From the NCBI GenBank assembly GCA_949987705.1, contig OX465283.1, positions 89,967,313 through 90,031,312 of the forward strand: a DNA stretch of 64,000 nucleotides, given 5' to 3'. Both the position numbers and the translations under genes were made by a program. The notes beneath the pieces were generated by a model. It was not told the DNA's origin, did no database searches, and saw only the letters and a program-made list of their open reading frames with translations. Shown here piece after piece: positions 1 to 11,612 of this stretch (its first letter is position 1; the number at the start of each line of letters is the position of its first letter). This DNA is from Thereva unica (lineage: Eukaryota; Arthropoda; Insecta; Diptera; Therevidae).

Positions 1-1030
1 GTGCTCTCTGAGCAGGTACCTCAAGGTTTCTTCATGGTTAGAGCTGTAGAAGCCATCCTCCTTTCTGAGAAGGCCCACTCCATTAAAGGAGTCCTTGGAA
101 AGTAGCTTTTGGAGTCTAGTCGCCTCTGGTAGAGTTTGAAGGCTCTCTTAGTGTTTCCTCCAGGCAGTCCTTTTGGAACGTCTCAACTCCTTATTGTAGG
201 CTGTTAGGGTGAACCTATATTCATCCCAATGGCCGGTGTGTTTTGCCCTATTGAACAATCTCCTAACGTCTCTACGCATTTCAGCTAACCTGTCATTCCA
301 CCAGGGTACTTTCCGCGAAGACTGATAAGAAGAGACAGTGTTGCTGTCTTGGTAGGAGGAGATCAGCACATCAGTAAGCTGCGTGGCCGCAAACTCCAGT
401 TCACACACTGAGCTGATAGAAGCTGCAAGCTGATCAGATTTCGAGGCCACAAGCCCCTGAAACTTAGACCAGTTGGTTTTCTTAGGAACCAAAGAGATGC
501 GCGGATATGAGGGAGGCCCACAATATCAAATCTAATGTGCAGATGATCCGACAGTGAAGCCTCGTCCGAAACACGCCAGTTTTCAATCCTGTCGGAGAGA
601 AGCCTGCTCGTAAAGGTGAGGTCGAGCTCCTCCTTTCTACTAGCAGTGATAAAAGTGGGTTTGCATCCCCTACTTGCAATATCTATGTTATTCATAACAA
701 GAAATTCTAGAAGACACTCACCCCTTTGGTTTACATCGGTACTTCCCCAGATGGAGTGGTGAGCATTTGCATCACAGCCGATGACGAATTGTCGGTTCGT
801 CTTGCGCAGAACTCAATGAGTTCTTGAACCTCCTGGGGTGGCACTATTGCTACATCCCCCGGAAAGTAGGCGGACGCAAGAATGATTTCTTGGAGTCCGT
901 TGGCGGTGGGAACCGCAACCGAGATCGCCACTAGATCTCTAGAAATAAAGTTAGTAATGGAGAGATAAGTGACACGATTGTCAATTAGGAGGGCAGCGCG
1001 AGGCGCCCCACATCTCCGATCATACACTAG
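1..1030 (-). pseudogene. Relic of R1/LOA-type non-LTR retrotransposon ORF2 (endonuclease and linker)
   Basis: Minus-strand pieces read in order as an AP-type endonuclease and the linker before reverse transcriptase. The piece at 1027-731 contains DRRCGAPRAALLIDNR and ends in the strand of the D-N-A-H motif. The piece at 695-363 has PTFITASRKEELDLTF and a SDH motif near its end. The piece at 492-148 has PWWNDRLAEMRRDVRRLF, a linker typical of R1/LOA/Jockey-like ORF2. The frame changes near 730 and 490, so this is a dead copy. The RT would lie left of the window. It ends abruptly at 1030-1079, where the BEL element begins, so one truncated the other. The clade is assigned from motif memory only. 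Confidence 0.8.
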
Positions 1031-1695
1031 TTGTGCAAGTGCAATAAGCTTACACTTTACGCGTGAAAAATAAAAAACGATGGAAATAACGGCGCGCGCT
1101 GCATATCGTGGTCAGGTGACAAAATTAACGAAAGCCGCAAATGACTATTTAGCCGCTCCGGAATCCAAATTAAATACCAATAACGACTCTAGACTTAATG
1201 AAATTCAGGAAGAACTTGTTTCTTTTATACAACGTCTTACTTCTGCCCAAGATAACCTTAACACCACCGATCGTGATATAAGAGAAAAGGGTCTATTAAA
1301 GGCAGAAGAATGTGAGAAGGTGGCTGACTACCAAGATCTTTCCGTTAACACATTGTCGCGATTACAGTGTCGATTAGAAAATTTACGAAAGCGACAAGTG
1401 CCAACGGTTACTAGTGCTCAAAACATTAATAACACCAAAAAGGAAGGATCAACGAAATTAGAACGTTTAAAGCTTAAAAAATTTTCCGGGCATAGTTCCG
1501 AGTGGCTGCCATTTTGGCAACAATTTCGAGTTGCAGTTCACGAAAATTCTAGTTTAACCGGTGATGAAAAGTTTCAATATTTGCAAACCGTTTTAATGGG
1601 AAATGCCGAAAAAATTATTGCCGGCTTTAATGCAACGGAAGAGTGCTACGATAGTGCAATTGCGCTTTTGCAAGAAGAGTATGGCGATAATCAAA

Positions 1696-3034
1696 CTAGT
1701 GGGATGTTGGGCCTAGAGACTAGCCACTAATTACGCTTTTTCATGGTATTCTTTCTGTTGAATAACACTTCAGATTGGATGACAATATATTAAGTGGAGA
1801 TTGATCCGCACTCACTTCCAACCCGCCGGATCTGGGAATCGAGGCCAATAATTCGAATGTGTCAAATTGAAAAAAAAAAGAGAACATCACACATGTAAAC
1901 ACTATAGAAAACGAATCTAAACATTTTTCTTTGGATTGGAGGAAAATCTAATGTGATGCACTTTGCACAACAGAATTAGGTGTATTATTTTACTTAAACA
2001 TACATGTATTATTGTTAAAAATTCGGCTTACCGCACCCTAGTTTGGCCATGGAGATTCATAAGTATCACACTGACCAACGCTATATATAATTAATCTTGA
2101 AAAGTTTTTGTTAAAGGCTTATGTAGGTTATAAGTTGTGAGACTGAATCTAAAACTTAACAAAGTATTTAACAAACCCTACAATATAATCATCATAGCTT
2201 TAAAAAAAGGAAATCAAATGTAAACAATAAAATTCTTTGATTCTTCACCCACGTCATGGTATATTTCTTTATTCAATATAAACAATATTTTTTGAGCAGC
2301 AAATAAAAACTATATGCCATAATTTCGTTATCATCGGTTTTTGTTCTGGAAGCAAATTTAGAGACGTATTCATGTCAAAAACTTGTTTCATATGAAACAA
2401 AATCCCCGAAGGAAATTTAAAAAAATTATTATGACGAAAAAAAAGCACCGCGAGCCGAAGGATCGAACTCGCAGCCCCACAGACGAGGGACTTTCCCTAG
2501 CCCTTTATAGTCCATGGAAATGGTACTTTAACATTGCAAAAATGCAGGACAAGGTTTAATTTTTGGGATGTGTAGGGGGGGGGTCAGGGTGAGCTTAAGT
2601 TTGAGTTTTCGGGATTCTAACCCCCCCCCCATTTGGCCGCCATCTTGGAAAACGTATGCAAATGGTTTTTCCACTATATCTCCGAAACGGCACATCTTAC
2701 CGGAAATTTGCAAGGACACTTTTTGTTTAGAATTAAATAATCTACAATTTATTACTTAGAAATTTTGTGGTAAAATGAATAATTAAGAAGTTATAAGCCT
2801 TAGAACACAAAAATTAGTCACAATATTTTCTTTAAAGGCTCTTTTTTGTTGTTTAAATATACTTCTGGTTGAAATTTCCAGACCATTTTCTCAGTTTTTG
2901 GTCTTTTGACCAAGAGGTACATTTTGAGATATTTGCCAAGTCTGTAGCTGCAGTACTTTCTGAGATGAAAGTAGGCTTCAGACGGACAGACGGACAGAGC
3001 CTCTGTATAAGCTTTTTTTTTTTTTGAAAAAGCT
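1696..3034. mobile_element. 1.34 kb non-coding element, copy 1, in BEL gag
   Basis: It starts CTAGTGGGATGTTGGGCC and ends in an AGC-T(n)-GAAAAAGCT hairpin. A second copy lies at 5506-6860 with the same ends and only scattered differences. The flanks are AAA on the left and AAAA on the right. Restoring the BEL frame requires five As, which implies a 2 bp AA duplication or no TSD if terminal As belong to the element. It holds a tRNA-like module (2445-2520), a G-tract/C-tract hairpin (2573-2630) and short GACGGACA repeats near 2980. No open frame looks coding, and no long TIR was found, so the class is unknown. Confidence 0.8.
2445..2520 (-). repeat. tRNA-derived module inside copy 1
   Basis: On the minus strand the segment GAGTTCGATCC matches a Pol III B box. 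It is flanked by GCGAG/CTCGC, which can pair like a T arm, and ends GCGGTGC followed by a T run that would terminate Pol III. The 5' half (GGGCTAGGGAAAGTCC) is only loosely A-box-like and no acceptor stem closes. This looks like a tRNA fossil captured by the element rather than a tRNA gene. The same module lies in copy 2. Confidence 0.5.
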
Positions 3035-3867
3035 AAAATTGATCGACAGTACATTTAATCACCTTATGTCATTGTCTCCAGTGGCGAGTGAGACAGATGT
3101 AATAAGCCTCCGGGCATTATATAATAGTATAATATCCTCCACTCATACACGTACCGCATTGAATGTGTCATTAAATAATTATTCTATCATGCTAAAAACA
3201 ATTCTTTTAAAAGCTTTGCCCAATAAACTAAAAGTTGGTTATTATCGTTACTGTGAAGATTCCGCTAATAATCGGCGAGAAAATGATGTTTCTTTACAGA
3301 AAGACAATAATCATGATGAATCAGAATCAGTTAATGAAGGTTCTATTTCAGTTCTCGACGGCGACGATCAGGTAAAATCCATTTTAAAATATTTGAAACC
3401 CGAAGTGGATTCGCTGGAGAGAGCTTTGCCGGTTAAATCTGTCAAACCATTATCGCATAATAGAACCAGGGCAGTGCCTTCCACCGCGGCAGGCTTAGTG
3501 GCGTTCAGTAATCCACCGAAATGTTTATTTTGCCACTCGATACAAAAAATTGTGATGCAAATTTGACCATCACACAAAAAAAAATTGTTTACAACGAAAT
3601 GGTAGCTGTTTCCGATGCACAACTAAAGGTCATACATCAAGAAAGTGCAAAGTTGTTATTGCATGTAAAAACTGCACACGAAGGCAAGCTACTTCAATGT
3701 GTGATCCAAATTTCGAAGTAAAAACATCTACAATGGGAGAGAAAAATATCAGTAAATCGGCAAATCAAGAAGCGGTACAAAATGCGGCTGAATACAAAAG
3801 CTTTTGACAATGTGTTTCTGCAAACCGCCCGCGCTTATGGAATTTCTAAAATAAAAATAAACTTCTT

Positions 3868-4260
3868 GTGCGCTTAATAATCGATGGTGGTAGCCAACGT
3901 TCCTATGTACGTCAATCTGTCGCTGATCGGTTAAACCTACCAGTTATCGGTGTTGAAAAAATGAGTGTGTTATCATTTGGTGATGAAAATATTTCAGACT
4001 ATAAAGAAATGAAAAAGGTCATTGTTACTCTTAAAAGTCAATATAGTGACAAAAGTATCGATATATGTAGTGGCACTGATCGTTCCTGAAATATGCATTG
4101 ATGTGCTTGCAGAACCTAATATAGAATGTGAAGAATTAAATAATATATCATTGGCCGATGTAACAAAAGCGGTAGCAACCAAGTGGATGGCTTAAGCATC
4201 CTTATAGGTGCTGATTTTTACTGGTTGGTGGTTACTGGAATGCAGAAAAGATTAACGACT
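3868..4260 (+). pseudogene. pro: BEL/Pao aspartic protease region
   Basis: The reading frame has RLIIDGGSQRSYVRQSVADRL, which aligns with the retropepsin-like protease at the start of Pao/BEL pol. The usual D-S/T-G catalytic triplet is D-G-G here, probably a mutation. The frame breaks at about 4075, and the C-terminal protease sequence (ILIGADFYW) is in the next frame at 4198-4225, joined to the RT region. The enzyme would cleave the Gag-Pol polyprotein. This copy is inactive. Confidence 0.7.
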
Positions 4261-5505
4261 AGGCTTACAGCTGTTGAAACCGTTTTTGGCTGGACGCTTC
4301 ACGGACCTGTTTCTGTTCCTCCTGTTGTAAACATGAGTGCTGTAACCAGGTATTGCTTGGATGATTTTGACGAAATTAACTTCAAGAATTTTTGGAGTCT
4401 TGAATTTTTAGGTATCAAACCCGAAAGCGAGGAAACGGAAAATTTATCAAAGCAGCTTCAAGAAAAATGCATTTTTAGATGTGGCCAACGATATGCAGTT
4501 TCTCTGCCATGGAAGAATATGGCCAATTCGCTACACTCCAACCGAGCTGGTGCGTTGAAAAGAGTAGAACAGCTGGTAAAACGTTTGTCGAGAAATTCTG
4601 ATGACTTACTTCAGTATCACAAGGCCGTCAGAGAATTTATAACAGCAGGCTTTGCTGAAGCCGTTGAAAACGAAAATGATGGATTTAAGCCCTTTTATCT
4701 ACCACATAGACCTGTCTATCGTCCTGATAAGGAGACGACAAAAATTCGTGTTGTATTTGATGCTTCGGCAAATGCGCCAGGTATGCCGTCATTAAACGAG
4801 CAATTGCATACAGGAACGATTATTTACTACCAGACCTTCTACAGATATTGTTAAAATTTCGAATGGGTCAAACAGGTTTGGTTGCCGATGTGGAAAAAGC
4901 ATTTCTGCAGATTCTTCTAGCCGAAAGAGACCGAGATAGCCACAGGTGTTTTTGGTTTGAATCTAAAACCAATTCGGATGAAATCGACCTTCAAAGTTAT
5001 AAAGTCTACCGTATTACCAGAGTAACTTTTGGAGTTACATGTAGCCCGTTTCTACTTTCAGCAGTTATTAAAGTGCACTTAAACAACGAGTTAAACAACT
5101 ATCCCGAAACGGTAAAGATTTTACAAAATTCTTTCTACATGGACGACTTGATTTTAAGTGTAGATAGTTCCTTAACAGCCCAACGAATTTACAACGATTC
5201 TATGAAGATTATGACGAAAGCAGGAATGCATCTTCGCAAGTGGGTTTCCAACGCAACCGAGATGCAAAATATTTGCAACGAAAATACTACTGTAAACCAA
5301 CGAAAGGTTCTCGGAGTCATCTGGCACATTTCTACAGACGAACTTTCAATTTGTCTTAATTCTGCCAACGAATTCATTGAGAGGTCGCCGCCAGCATCCA
5401 AACGAAGTGTTCTGCAATTGTTATCAAGGATTTTCGATCCGTTCGGATTTTTAACACCAATTATTGTAAAACAAAAGCTCCTTTTTCAAACTGCCTGGAA
5501 GGAAA
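4183..5505 (+). pseudogene. pol: BEL/Pao reverse transcriptase
   Basis: Two frames that meet near 4850 encode the RT. The first ends with KIRVVFDASANAPG and SLNEQLHTG, the conserved entry to the BEL palm domain. The second carries GLVADVEKAFLQI, the catalytic YMDDL (5136-5150) and the thumb-like RIFDPFGFLTPI typical of Pao. The frame then stops at the second 1.34 kb insertion, directly after TAWKE, and BEL sequence continues as KLDWDVNLPD at 6861. One frameshift plus the insertion inactivate it. Confidence 0.88.
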
Positions 5506-6860
5506 CTAGTGGGATGTTGGGCCTAGAGACTAGCCACTAATTACGCTTTTTCATGGTATTCTTTCTGTTGAATAACACTTCAGATTGGATGACAATATAT
5601 TAAATGGAAATTGATCCGCACTCACTTCCAACCCGCCGGATCTGGGAATCGAGGCCAATAATTCGAATGTGTCAAATTGAAAAAAAAGCACATCACACAT
5701 GTAAACACTATAGAAAACGAATCTAAACATTTTTCTTTGGATTGGAGGAAAATCTAATGTGATGCACTTTGCACAACAGAATTAGGTGTATTATTTTACT
5801 TAAACATACATGTATTATTGTTAAAAATTCGGCTTACCGCACCCTAGTTAGGCCATGGAGATTCATAAGTATCACACTGACCAACGCTATATATAATTAA
5901 TCTTGAAAAGTTTTTGTTAAAGGCTTATGTAGGTTATAAGTTGTGAGACTGCGTAATCTAAAACTTAACAAAGTATTTAACAAACACTACAATATAATCA
6001 TCATAGCTTACAAAAAAGGAAATCAAATGTAAACAATAAAATTCTTTGATTCTTCACCCACGTCATGGTATATTTCTTTATTCAATATAAACAATATTTT
6101 TTGAGCAGCAAATAAAAACTATATGCCATAATTTCGTTATCATCGGTTTTTGTTCTGGAAGCAAATTTAGAGACGTATTCATGTCAAAAACTTGTTTCAT
6201 ATGAAACAAAATCCCCGAAGGAAATTTAAAAAAATTATTATGACGAAAAAAAAGCACCGCGAGCCGAAGGATCGAACTCGCAGCCCCACAGACGAGGGAC
6301 TTTCCCTAGCCCTTTATAGTCCATGGAAATGGTACTTTAACATTTCAAAAATGCAGGACAAGGTTTTATTTTTACGATGTGTAGGGGGGGGGGGGGTGAG
6401 GGTGAGCTTAAGTTTGAGTTTTCGGGATTCTAACCCCCCCCCCCTCTTGGCCGCCATCTTGGAAAACGTATGCAAATGGTTTTTCCACTATATCTCCGAA
6501 ACGGCACATCTTACCGGAAATTTGCAAGGACACTTTTTGTTTAAAATTAAATAATCTACAATTTATTACTTAGAAATTTTGTGGTAAAATGAATAATTAA
6601 GAAGTTATAAGCCTTAGAACACAAAAATTAGTCACAATATTTTCTTTAAAGGCTCTTTTTTGTTGTTTAAATATACTTCTGGTTGAAATTTCCAGACCAT
6701 TTTCTCAGTTTTTGGTCTTTTGACCAAGAGCTACATTTTGAGATATTTGCCAAGTCTGTAGCTGCAGTACTTTCAGAGATGAAAGTAGGCTTCAGACGGA
6801 CAGACGGACAGGCGGACAGAGCCTCTGTATAAGCTTTTTTTTTTTTTTTTTGAAAAAGCT
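5506..6860. mobile_element. 1.34 kb non-coding element, copy 2, in BEL RT
   Basis: Near-identical to the copy at 1696-3034 and in the same orientation. It differs mainly by a longer G tract (6383-6395), a longer T tract at the end and a few substitutions. The flanks are again AAA and AAAA, and the BEL frame again requires five As at the empty site. A tRNA-like module lies at 6254-6330. Two copies in one 8 kb host element in the same orientation suggest a target preference, or a local transfer from one site to the other. Confidence 0.8.
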
Positions 6861-7487
6861 AAAACTGGATTGGGATGTGAATTTACCAGACTCTATGCTG
6901 AAGGAGTGGAACAAATGCTTAAAGGATATACCTCTTCTGCAAGGCACTACTCTTCCTAGATGCGTTTTTCCAAAGGACAATGTAATAAATCGCCAATTGC
7001 ACATATTTGCAGACGCCAGCTCGAAAGCCTTCGGCGCCGTTGCTTATATAAGGAGTGAAACGGATCGAGGAAATTACGTCGAATTTTTGTGCGCTAAAAG
7101 CCGAATTGCGAATTGAAGAAAACGAAAAAGCATACTTCGGATGATAATGATAACCCTCAGTTTACCGAATTGACCTCAGCACGCCTGGAGCTTACAGCTG
7201 CAATGGTTGCGTCACGTATGTATTCTTATATTAAAAAGTCGATAGACATCGATTTTGACACGTATTTATGGTCTGACTCGAAAATCACTTTATACTGGAT
7301 ATATGGAGAAGAAAAGAAATGGCAGCTATTCGTATCAAATCGTTTGAAACAGATTCGCTTACTAACGAATAAAACTGATTGGAGGCATTGTGCGGGAAGA
7401 GATAATCCGGCCGACTTACTTACTCGAAGAATTTCTGCAGTACAATTTCTGAAGGACGACCTTTGGTTCCATGGCCCTGCTTGGTAA
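6861..7487 (+). pseudogene. pol: BEL/Pao RNase H domain
   Basis: It continues the RT frame after the insertion. It contains HIFADASSKAFGAVAYI (first catalytic Asp), then, after a frameshift near 7110, ARLELTAAMVASRM (Glu), YLWSDSKITLYWI (Asp) and GRDNPADLLTR (final Asp). All four acidic positions of the Pao RNase H are therefore present, but they lie in two frames. The domain would degrade the RNA strand of the RNA-DNA hybrid. Confidence 0.85.
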
Positions 7488-7517
7488 CGTCAAGATACTA
7501 GTGAGTGGCCTCTGAAT

Positions 7518-9149
7518 GTGGCGAATACAGATTTCAGCTTGGACAAATCGACGACATTATTTAGAGTTCAAGTTGAACCTATTTCTGAATTGAAGAAACC
7601 CACATTAAACTTTGAAGAATTTAGTTGCTGGAATCGACTTTTACGAGTGACCTGCTATATTATGAGTTTTATTAAAATTATAATGAAAAGAGATTCATTA
7701 CCAGTGAATCAATACCCAGATGTAACGGAATTAGCAGATGCAGAAAGATATTGGATAAGTTTCGTACAATTAATGAGTTTTTCTAATGAAATTTATCTTT
7801 TACAGAAGGGAAAACCTGTTGAACGAACATCTAGCATATGGAAATTACGCCCTTTTGTAGATGATGATGGATTATTGCGCGTTCGAAGCCGGTTGCAGTT
7901 CGCAAACGAACCATTAGATACAATACACCCAATAATTCTCCCCAAAGCGTCACATATTTCTAAATTAATCGTCATTGACGCACATCAGCGAACTTTTCAT
8001 CGAAGCGTAAACATCGTACTGACAAAACTGCGTGAAAGGTTTTGGATTTTGAAAATGCGTCAATTAACTAAAACTGTAATCGACCAATGTTACCTTTGTC
8101 GCAAGATGCGCGCTAAACAACTGGATCAACCATTTGCTCCTCTACCTTGCGATAGGGTGTCATTAGCGAGACCCTTTGAAACTACTGTTGTGGACTTTGC
8201 CGGGCCGTTGTATGTTCCGGATTTAACGAATAAAAGCGAGACAACAAAAGTTTACATCATGATTTTTACGTGTGCCGCGATAAGGGCAATTCATTTAGAA
8301 ATGATGTGTAGCTTGTCTACCGAAAATTGTTTATTGGCTATGAGACGGTTTGTATCCAGAAGAGGATGTCCACGTGTTATATATTCGGACAATGCTAAAA
8401 CTTTCAAGAGAGAGTCCCTCGAACTTTCTCATCTCGGTGAAATTTTGAAAAGCGAAAAGTTCCAAGCATTTTTAAGTTTACAACGAGTAAAGTGGCGATT
8501 TATTGTTGAGAGAGCCCCCTGGTGGGGGGGTTTTTGGGAAAGACTAATTCGAGTAGTTAAAGATATTTTGAAGATTACAATCGGCTGAGCGAAACTGAAT
8601 TACGAACAGCTTCAAACACTGCTTATTGAAGCGGAAGTTGTGGTCAACTCAAGGCCTCTAACTTACGTTAGTGACACCCCCCTTGACATGTCACCTTTAA
8701 CACCGAACTCATTCCTGAAAGGATCCTTGCCTTGGGTCAAGCCAAAAGAGGAAATAGCTGAAACAAGTAGTGAAGAAATAAAGGTACTTTGGAAGTTGAG
8801 GCAACAATCGCTTTACTTTTTGTCCAAACGTTGGAGCAATGAATACCTGAAGGCTTTACGAGCTCATCATCATTGTAAACAAACCTCGCCTTCATTTGTT
8901 AAAGTAGGAGATGTTGTTATGGTTCAGGATAATGCTGTACCTCGTATCCATTGGAAACTAGCTAGAATTGAATGTGTTTATCCAGGCCGAAACAATCGAA
9001 TTCATGCTTGTTTGGTACGTTTAGCTGATGGTTCAACCTTGCGACGCGCAATTCAGATGCTTTACCCGTTGGAAATGCAAAGCAGGTCGGGGCCGGAGGA
9101 TGTTAAAAATATTCCCAACGATAGCGGCTCTACAACAAACGGCCGTTAA
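7518..9149 (+). pseudogene. int: BEL/Pao integrase and C-terminal domain, one nonsense codon
   Basis: The zinc-binding part has His residues in DAHQRTFHRSVN and the pair CYLCRK. The DDE core has Asp in TTVVDFAGPL, Asp in IYSDNAKTF and Glu in APWWGGFWERLI. A TGA at 8586-8588 interrupts an otherwise continuous frame, which resumes with VVNSRPLTYVSD and a DUF5641-like end (VGDVVMVQDN, LADGSTLRRAIQMLYPLE). The last codons overlap the putative 3' LTR that starts at 9101. The enzyme would insert the cDNA. This is the best-preserved part of the element. Confidence 0.9.
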
Positions 9150-9300
9150 TAACGTTAAAATTGTTTCCCCCCTTCTTGTACATTTTCATATTCATTTACT
9201 ATTTGCATTTCATATTTCATTTACATTTGTTAGTGTAGAATTTGCCTTGTAATAAATCACACGTTGTTTTAAATCGGACTTTTTTATTTTTGAGTTCCTG
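9101..9300 (+). repeat. Probable BEL 3' LTR
   Basis: A purine-rich tract (GGTCGGGGCCGGAGGA) at 9085-9100 is followed by TGTTAAAAATATTCCC, a BEL-like LTR start. An AATAAA lies at about 9250. The 3' end is uncertain, and there is no 5' LTR in the window to compare with. Confidence 0.5.
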
Positions 9301-9734
9301 CCGGGTCCTTTAAACGGATATATATTTATCAATATATACATACATGTATATATATTTGTTTAGTTTCTCCATCTACTAAAATAATCCATTATTATGAACA
9401 GATTTATATTTACATTACAACATTAAGCTCATAAAAACCTTAAAACTAATATTTACTACGACTAACGAAAATAGTAAGAAGCCATGCTGCATTTTTCCAA
9501 ACGTTTATAAGAAAGGTTAGTATTAAGTGTTCATTGGGGAGGTTCTTGCTGTAAATGTTACAATTAGTGTTGTATTAATTTTTACACATATAATATATTA
9601 AAAATTAATTACTTTTAATAACGGCGATCCTTTAAGTTATTATTTATCCATTTCACATCTGCTCCGACAGAGTTTGTCTGAGAGTAATTGCTTGTGAATC
9701 TTCCTCGCCGACATATATTCTGAATTTATATTAT
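9301..9734. other. No recognised feature
   Basis: AT-rich sequence with short TA-rich runs near 9320-9360. I see no coding frame, repeat or terminal structure here. Confidence 0.5.
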
Positions 9735-10300
9735 TTGAATCATCAGACTCTTCCATCTGCTTTTAGGTTAAAGCCGTCGTTTAAACAAATATTATGCATT
9801 ATACATGCGACAGCTATTATCTTCACGGAGTTTTGCAGTGACAATTCTAAAGGTTTTTTAAAAATTGACCTCCACCTGCTCCTCCAAATGCAGATTCTAT
9901 AACGCTTCTCGCTTTACTGTGAATATTATTGAATTTTTCCTGCGGTCTAGTAAGAGGTTGGGTTCTTTTAAACGGAGTTATTATGCATAGTGGCAGGATC
10001 GCACATTTATAACCACTATCTCCTAGTAGAAGATAATAACCTGGTGGTGGAAATATACGATCTCTATATTTTCTGCTATTGCGAAGTACCCTCTGATCGT
10101 GAACTTATCCTGGGTATCCAACTCATGCTGGAAAATTGCTTATCGCTGCCACAAATTGCTTGCGGTTGCACGGTAATATCAAGCTTTCTATTTATGTACT
10201 GGTACTGGTCACATAAGCGTAATGGAAGCGTAACTTTTACATGTGAGCCGTCGATTGCGCCCAAAGCATTGGAAAAATCTAAACTTTTGCACGGCGATTA
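9735..10300 (-). pseudogene. PIF/Harbinger (HARBI1-like) transposase fragment
   Basis: Minus-strand frames carry the DDE nuclease of HARBI1-type transposases. GAIDGSHVKV at the 10264 end holds the first Asp, followed by YINRKLDI and QAIC. GYYLLLGDSGYKC (about 10025-9985) holds the second Asp. ITPFKRTQPLTRPQEKFN and HSKARSVIESAFGG (about 9980-9880) hold the Glu, and KIIAVACIMHNICLNDGF follows near 9760-9810. The frame shifts at least twice and the N-terminus is missing. No TIRs were identified for this fragment. Confidence 0.85.
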
Positions 10301-10565
10301 AATCCTTGTCCAATTTTTTAGACAAATTTGGGAAAAGTGGACAATTTTACAAACCCTAGAGCCAAACGCACGCAATCGCTTTTGCAGAGCTCTTCTTTTT
10401 TTCCTTTGTTGCACTCGGCGTTTAACAATATTATATTAGTAAATAAAATTACAGCTAGATCTTAGTCTGAAATAGGGTCCATTTAATAATTTTATCGCAG
10501 CCGGGCGGTATATTTGTGTATTTGGTAAAAAAATTAAATAACGTCTATCAAACTTAATTAATAAT

Positions 10566-10940
10566 AGGTCTGTTCCTGTACTTTTCCTGTAAAAATTTGT
10601 TTGGCAAAAACTTAGTGAATGGTGGGGATAATTTTGTCAAAAATTCAGAAAGTAAAGAAACACGTTTTGGGCAATTTCTTGCAAATAAAGAAGAAGATAA
10701 CATAAATGTCGATTGTCTATGTGTATGCCGCTTTTCAAGATACCCACACACATAAACAAAATGTCAATTGACACCTTTTGACAATTTGCAAGAAATCGCC
10801 GGACCGAAAACCTCCTGCAAATTCCTGCAAGAGGGGAAGTGAAAATTTCCCCGCTTTTTCTTGCATGAGAAAGTAAAGAAACACAAATTGGGAAAATTTT
10901 TGTCCCGCGTGATCCCACATTCGAGTTCAGGAACAGACCT
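10566..10940. mobile_element. 375 bp MITE with AGGTCTGTTCCTG ends
   Basis: AGGTCTGTTCCTG at the left end is exactly complementary to CAGGAACAGACCT at the right end. AAT flanks both ends (10563-10565 and 10941-10943), a 3 bp TSD. The interior holds further short inverted repeats (ATTTCTTGCAAA and its complement) and no plausible gene. The short TIR and 3 bp A/T target fit a Harbinger-type MITE, and a Harbinger transposase relic lies 270 bp away. Confidence 0.7.
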
Positions 10941-11177
10941 AATGAAAACTGTCAAAATCAAATTTAGCCAACTGAGAATTCGCACAGCACTACCAGACTA
11001 AATTTAACATTGGAAATTTTGTGGAACGATTTAGTATTTCGTGGAAAGATTTAGTTATTTAGCCAGTATTCGCACACGCCCTTAGTCCTTACTCCAAAAC
11101 TTTTCCTTCTTTCTCGCCCTGACCCTCTTATAGTTTATTAACTTTAGGTTAGTATCTATTATGTAGTTATATTTTGT

Positions 11178-11612
11178 ATTTTAGATACCAAAGTCTAGTA
11201 ATAAGAAGTCTTTCATCTTCATACAAAATCCCCCCACCGCGTGGATATATGAACATCACTGTTAAACACACTCAACACATACATCGTGAGCTCGGCGAGA
11301 CAAAGGCAGATTTTCTCTCCGATGAAATCTGCAGAACAGAAAAGGAAGGTAAATTGAACCAGCTGTTTTTTCAAACAGCGAGAAAATATGCACCAATACA
11401 TCAAGTTTATCCCCATATAAACTCATAAAATTGTTCACTGTTTAGTTGTATGCGAGCGAGTATAAAACTGTTGCATTCTCTCTTTGATAGCCTGACATCG
11501 TCATTTGAAGAACTTGTGCATATACATAGCTGTTCGCCTTTCACTCATTATCCATATGAAGATGAATGAAATGTTAATTTCTAGACTTTGGTAGATACTC
11601 TAAAATCCCTAA
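11178..11612. mobile_element. Candidate small inverted-repeat element
   Basis: TACCAAAGTCTAGTAAT near 11186 and the complement of TACCAAAGTCTAGAAAT near 11580 face each other, about 0.4 kb apart. A TTTTAG motif lies outside each, offset by 4 bp. The interior frames show no recognisable protein. No clear TSD was found, so the boundaries are approximate. Confidence 0.4.

Larger units (their letters stand above)
1080..3721 (+). pseudogene. gag: BEL/Pao gag, disrupted
   Basis: The ATG at 1080 opens a Gag of the type carrying DUF1759-like sequence (LKKFSGHSSEWLPFWQQF, then a GDEKFQYL block). The frame runs to 1695, is interrupted by a 1.34 kb insertion, and resumes at 3035 with LIDSTFNHLMSLSPV, the expected continuation. 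The Cys motif (KCLFCHS) near 3520 is followed by a frameshift at about 3545, and the downstream Cys-rich part continues in another frame to 3721. Gag would form the virus-like particle and bind the element RNA. With an insertion and at least one frameshift this copy cannot make it. Confidence 0.8.
1031..9300 (+). mobile_element. BEL/Pao LTR retrotransposon relic, interrupted twice
   Basis: Gag, aspartic protease, RT (YMDDL), RNase H and integrase follow in the BEL/Pao order, ending at a purine-rich tract and a probable 3' LTR. The coding region has several frameshifts and at least one nonsense codon. Two copies of a 1.34 kb non-coding element sit at 1696-3034 and 5506-6860, and removing them leaves the BEL reading frame continuous. 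No 5' LTR or primer-binding site is visible between the LINE relic (to ~1030) and the gag ATG at 1080, so the 5' end is truncated. The outer limits are approximate. Confidence 0.85.

Noticed and set aside
1696..3034. Helitron (terminal hairpin near the 3' end)
   Set aside because: There is no TC start, no CTRR end and no A/T insertion site. The hairpin is at the extreme end and the target is an A run.
11174..11428. Small host gene (84 codons)
   Set aside because: No recognisable domain, lies inside an inverted-repeat element, and length is within chance expectation for this composition.
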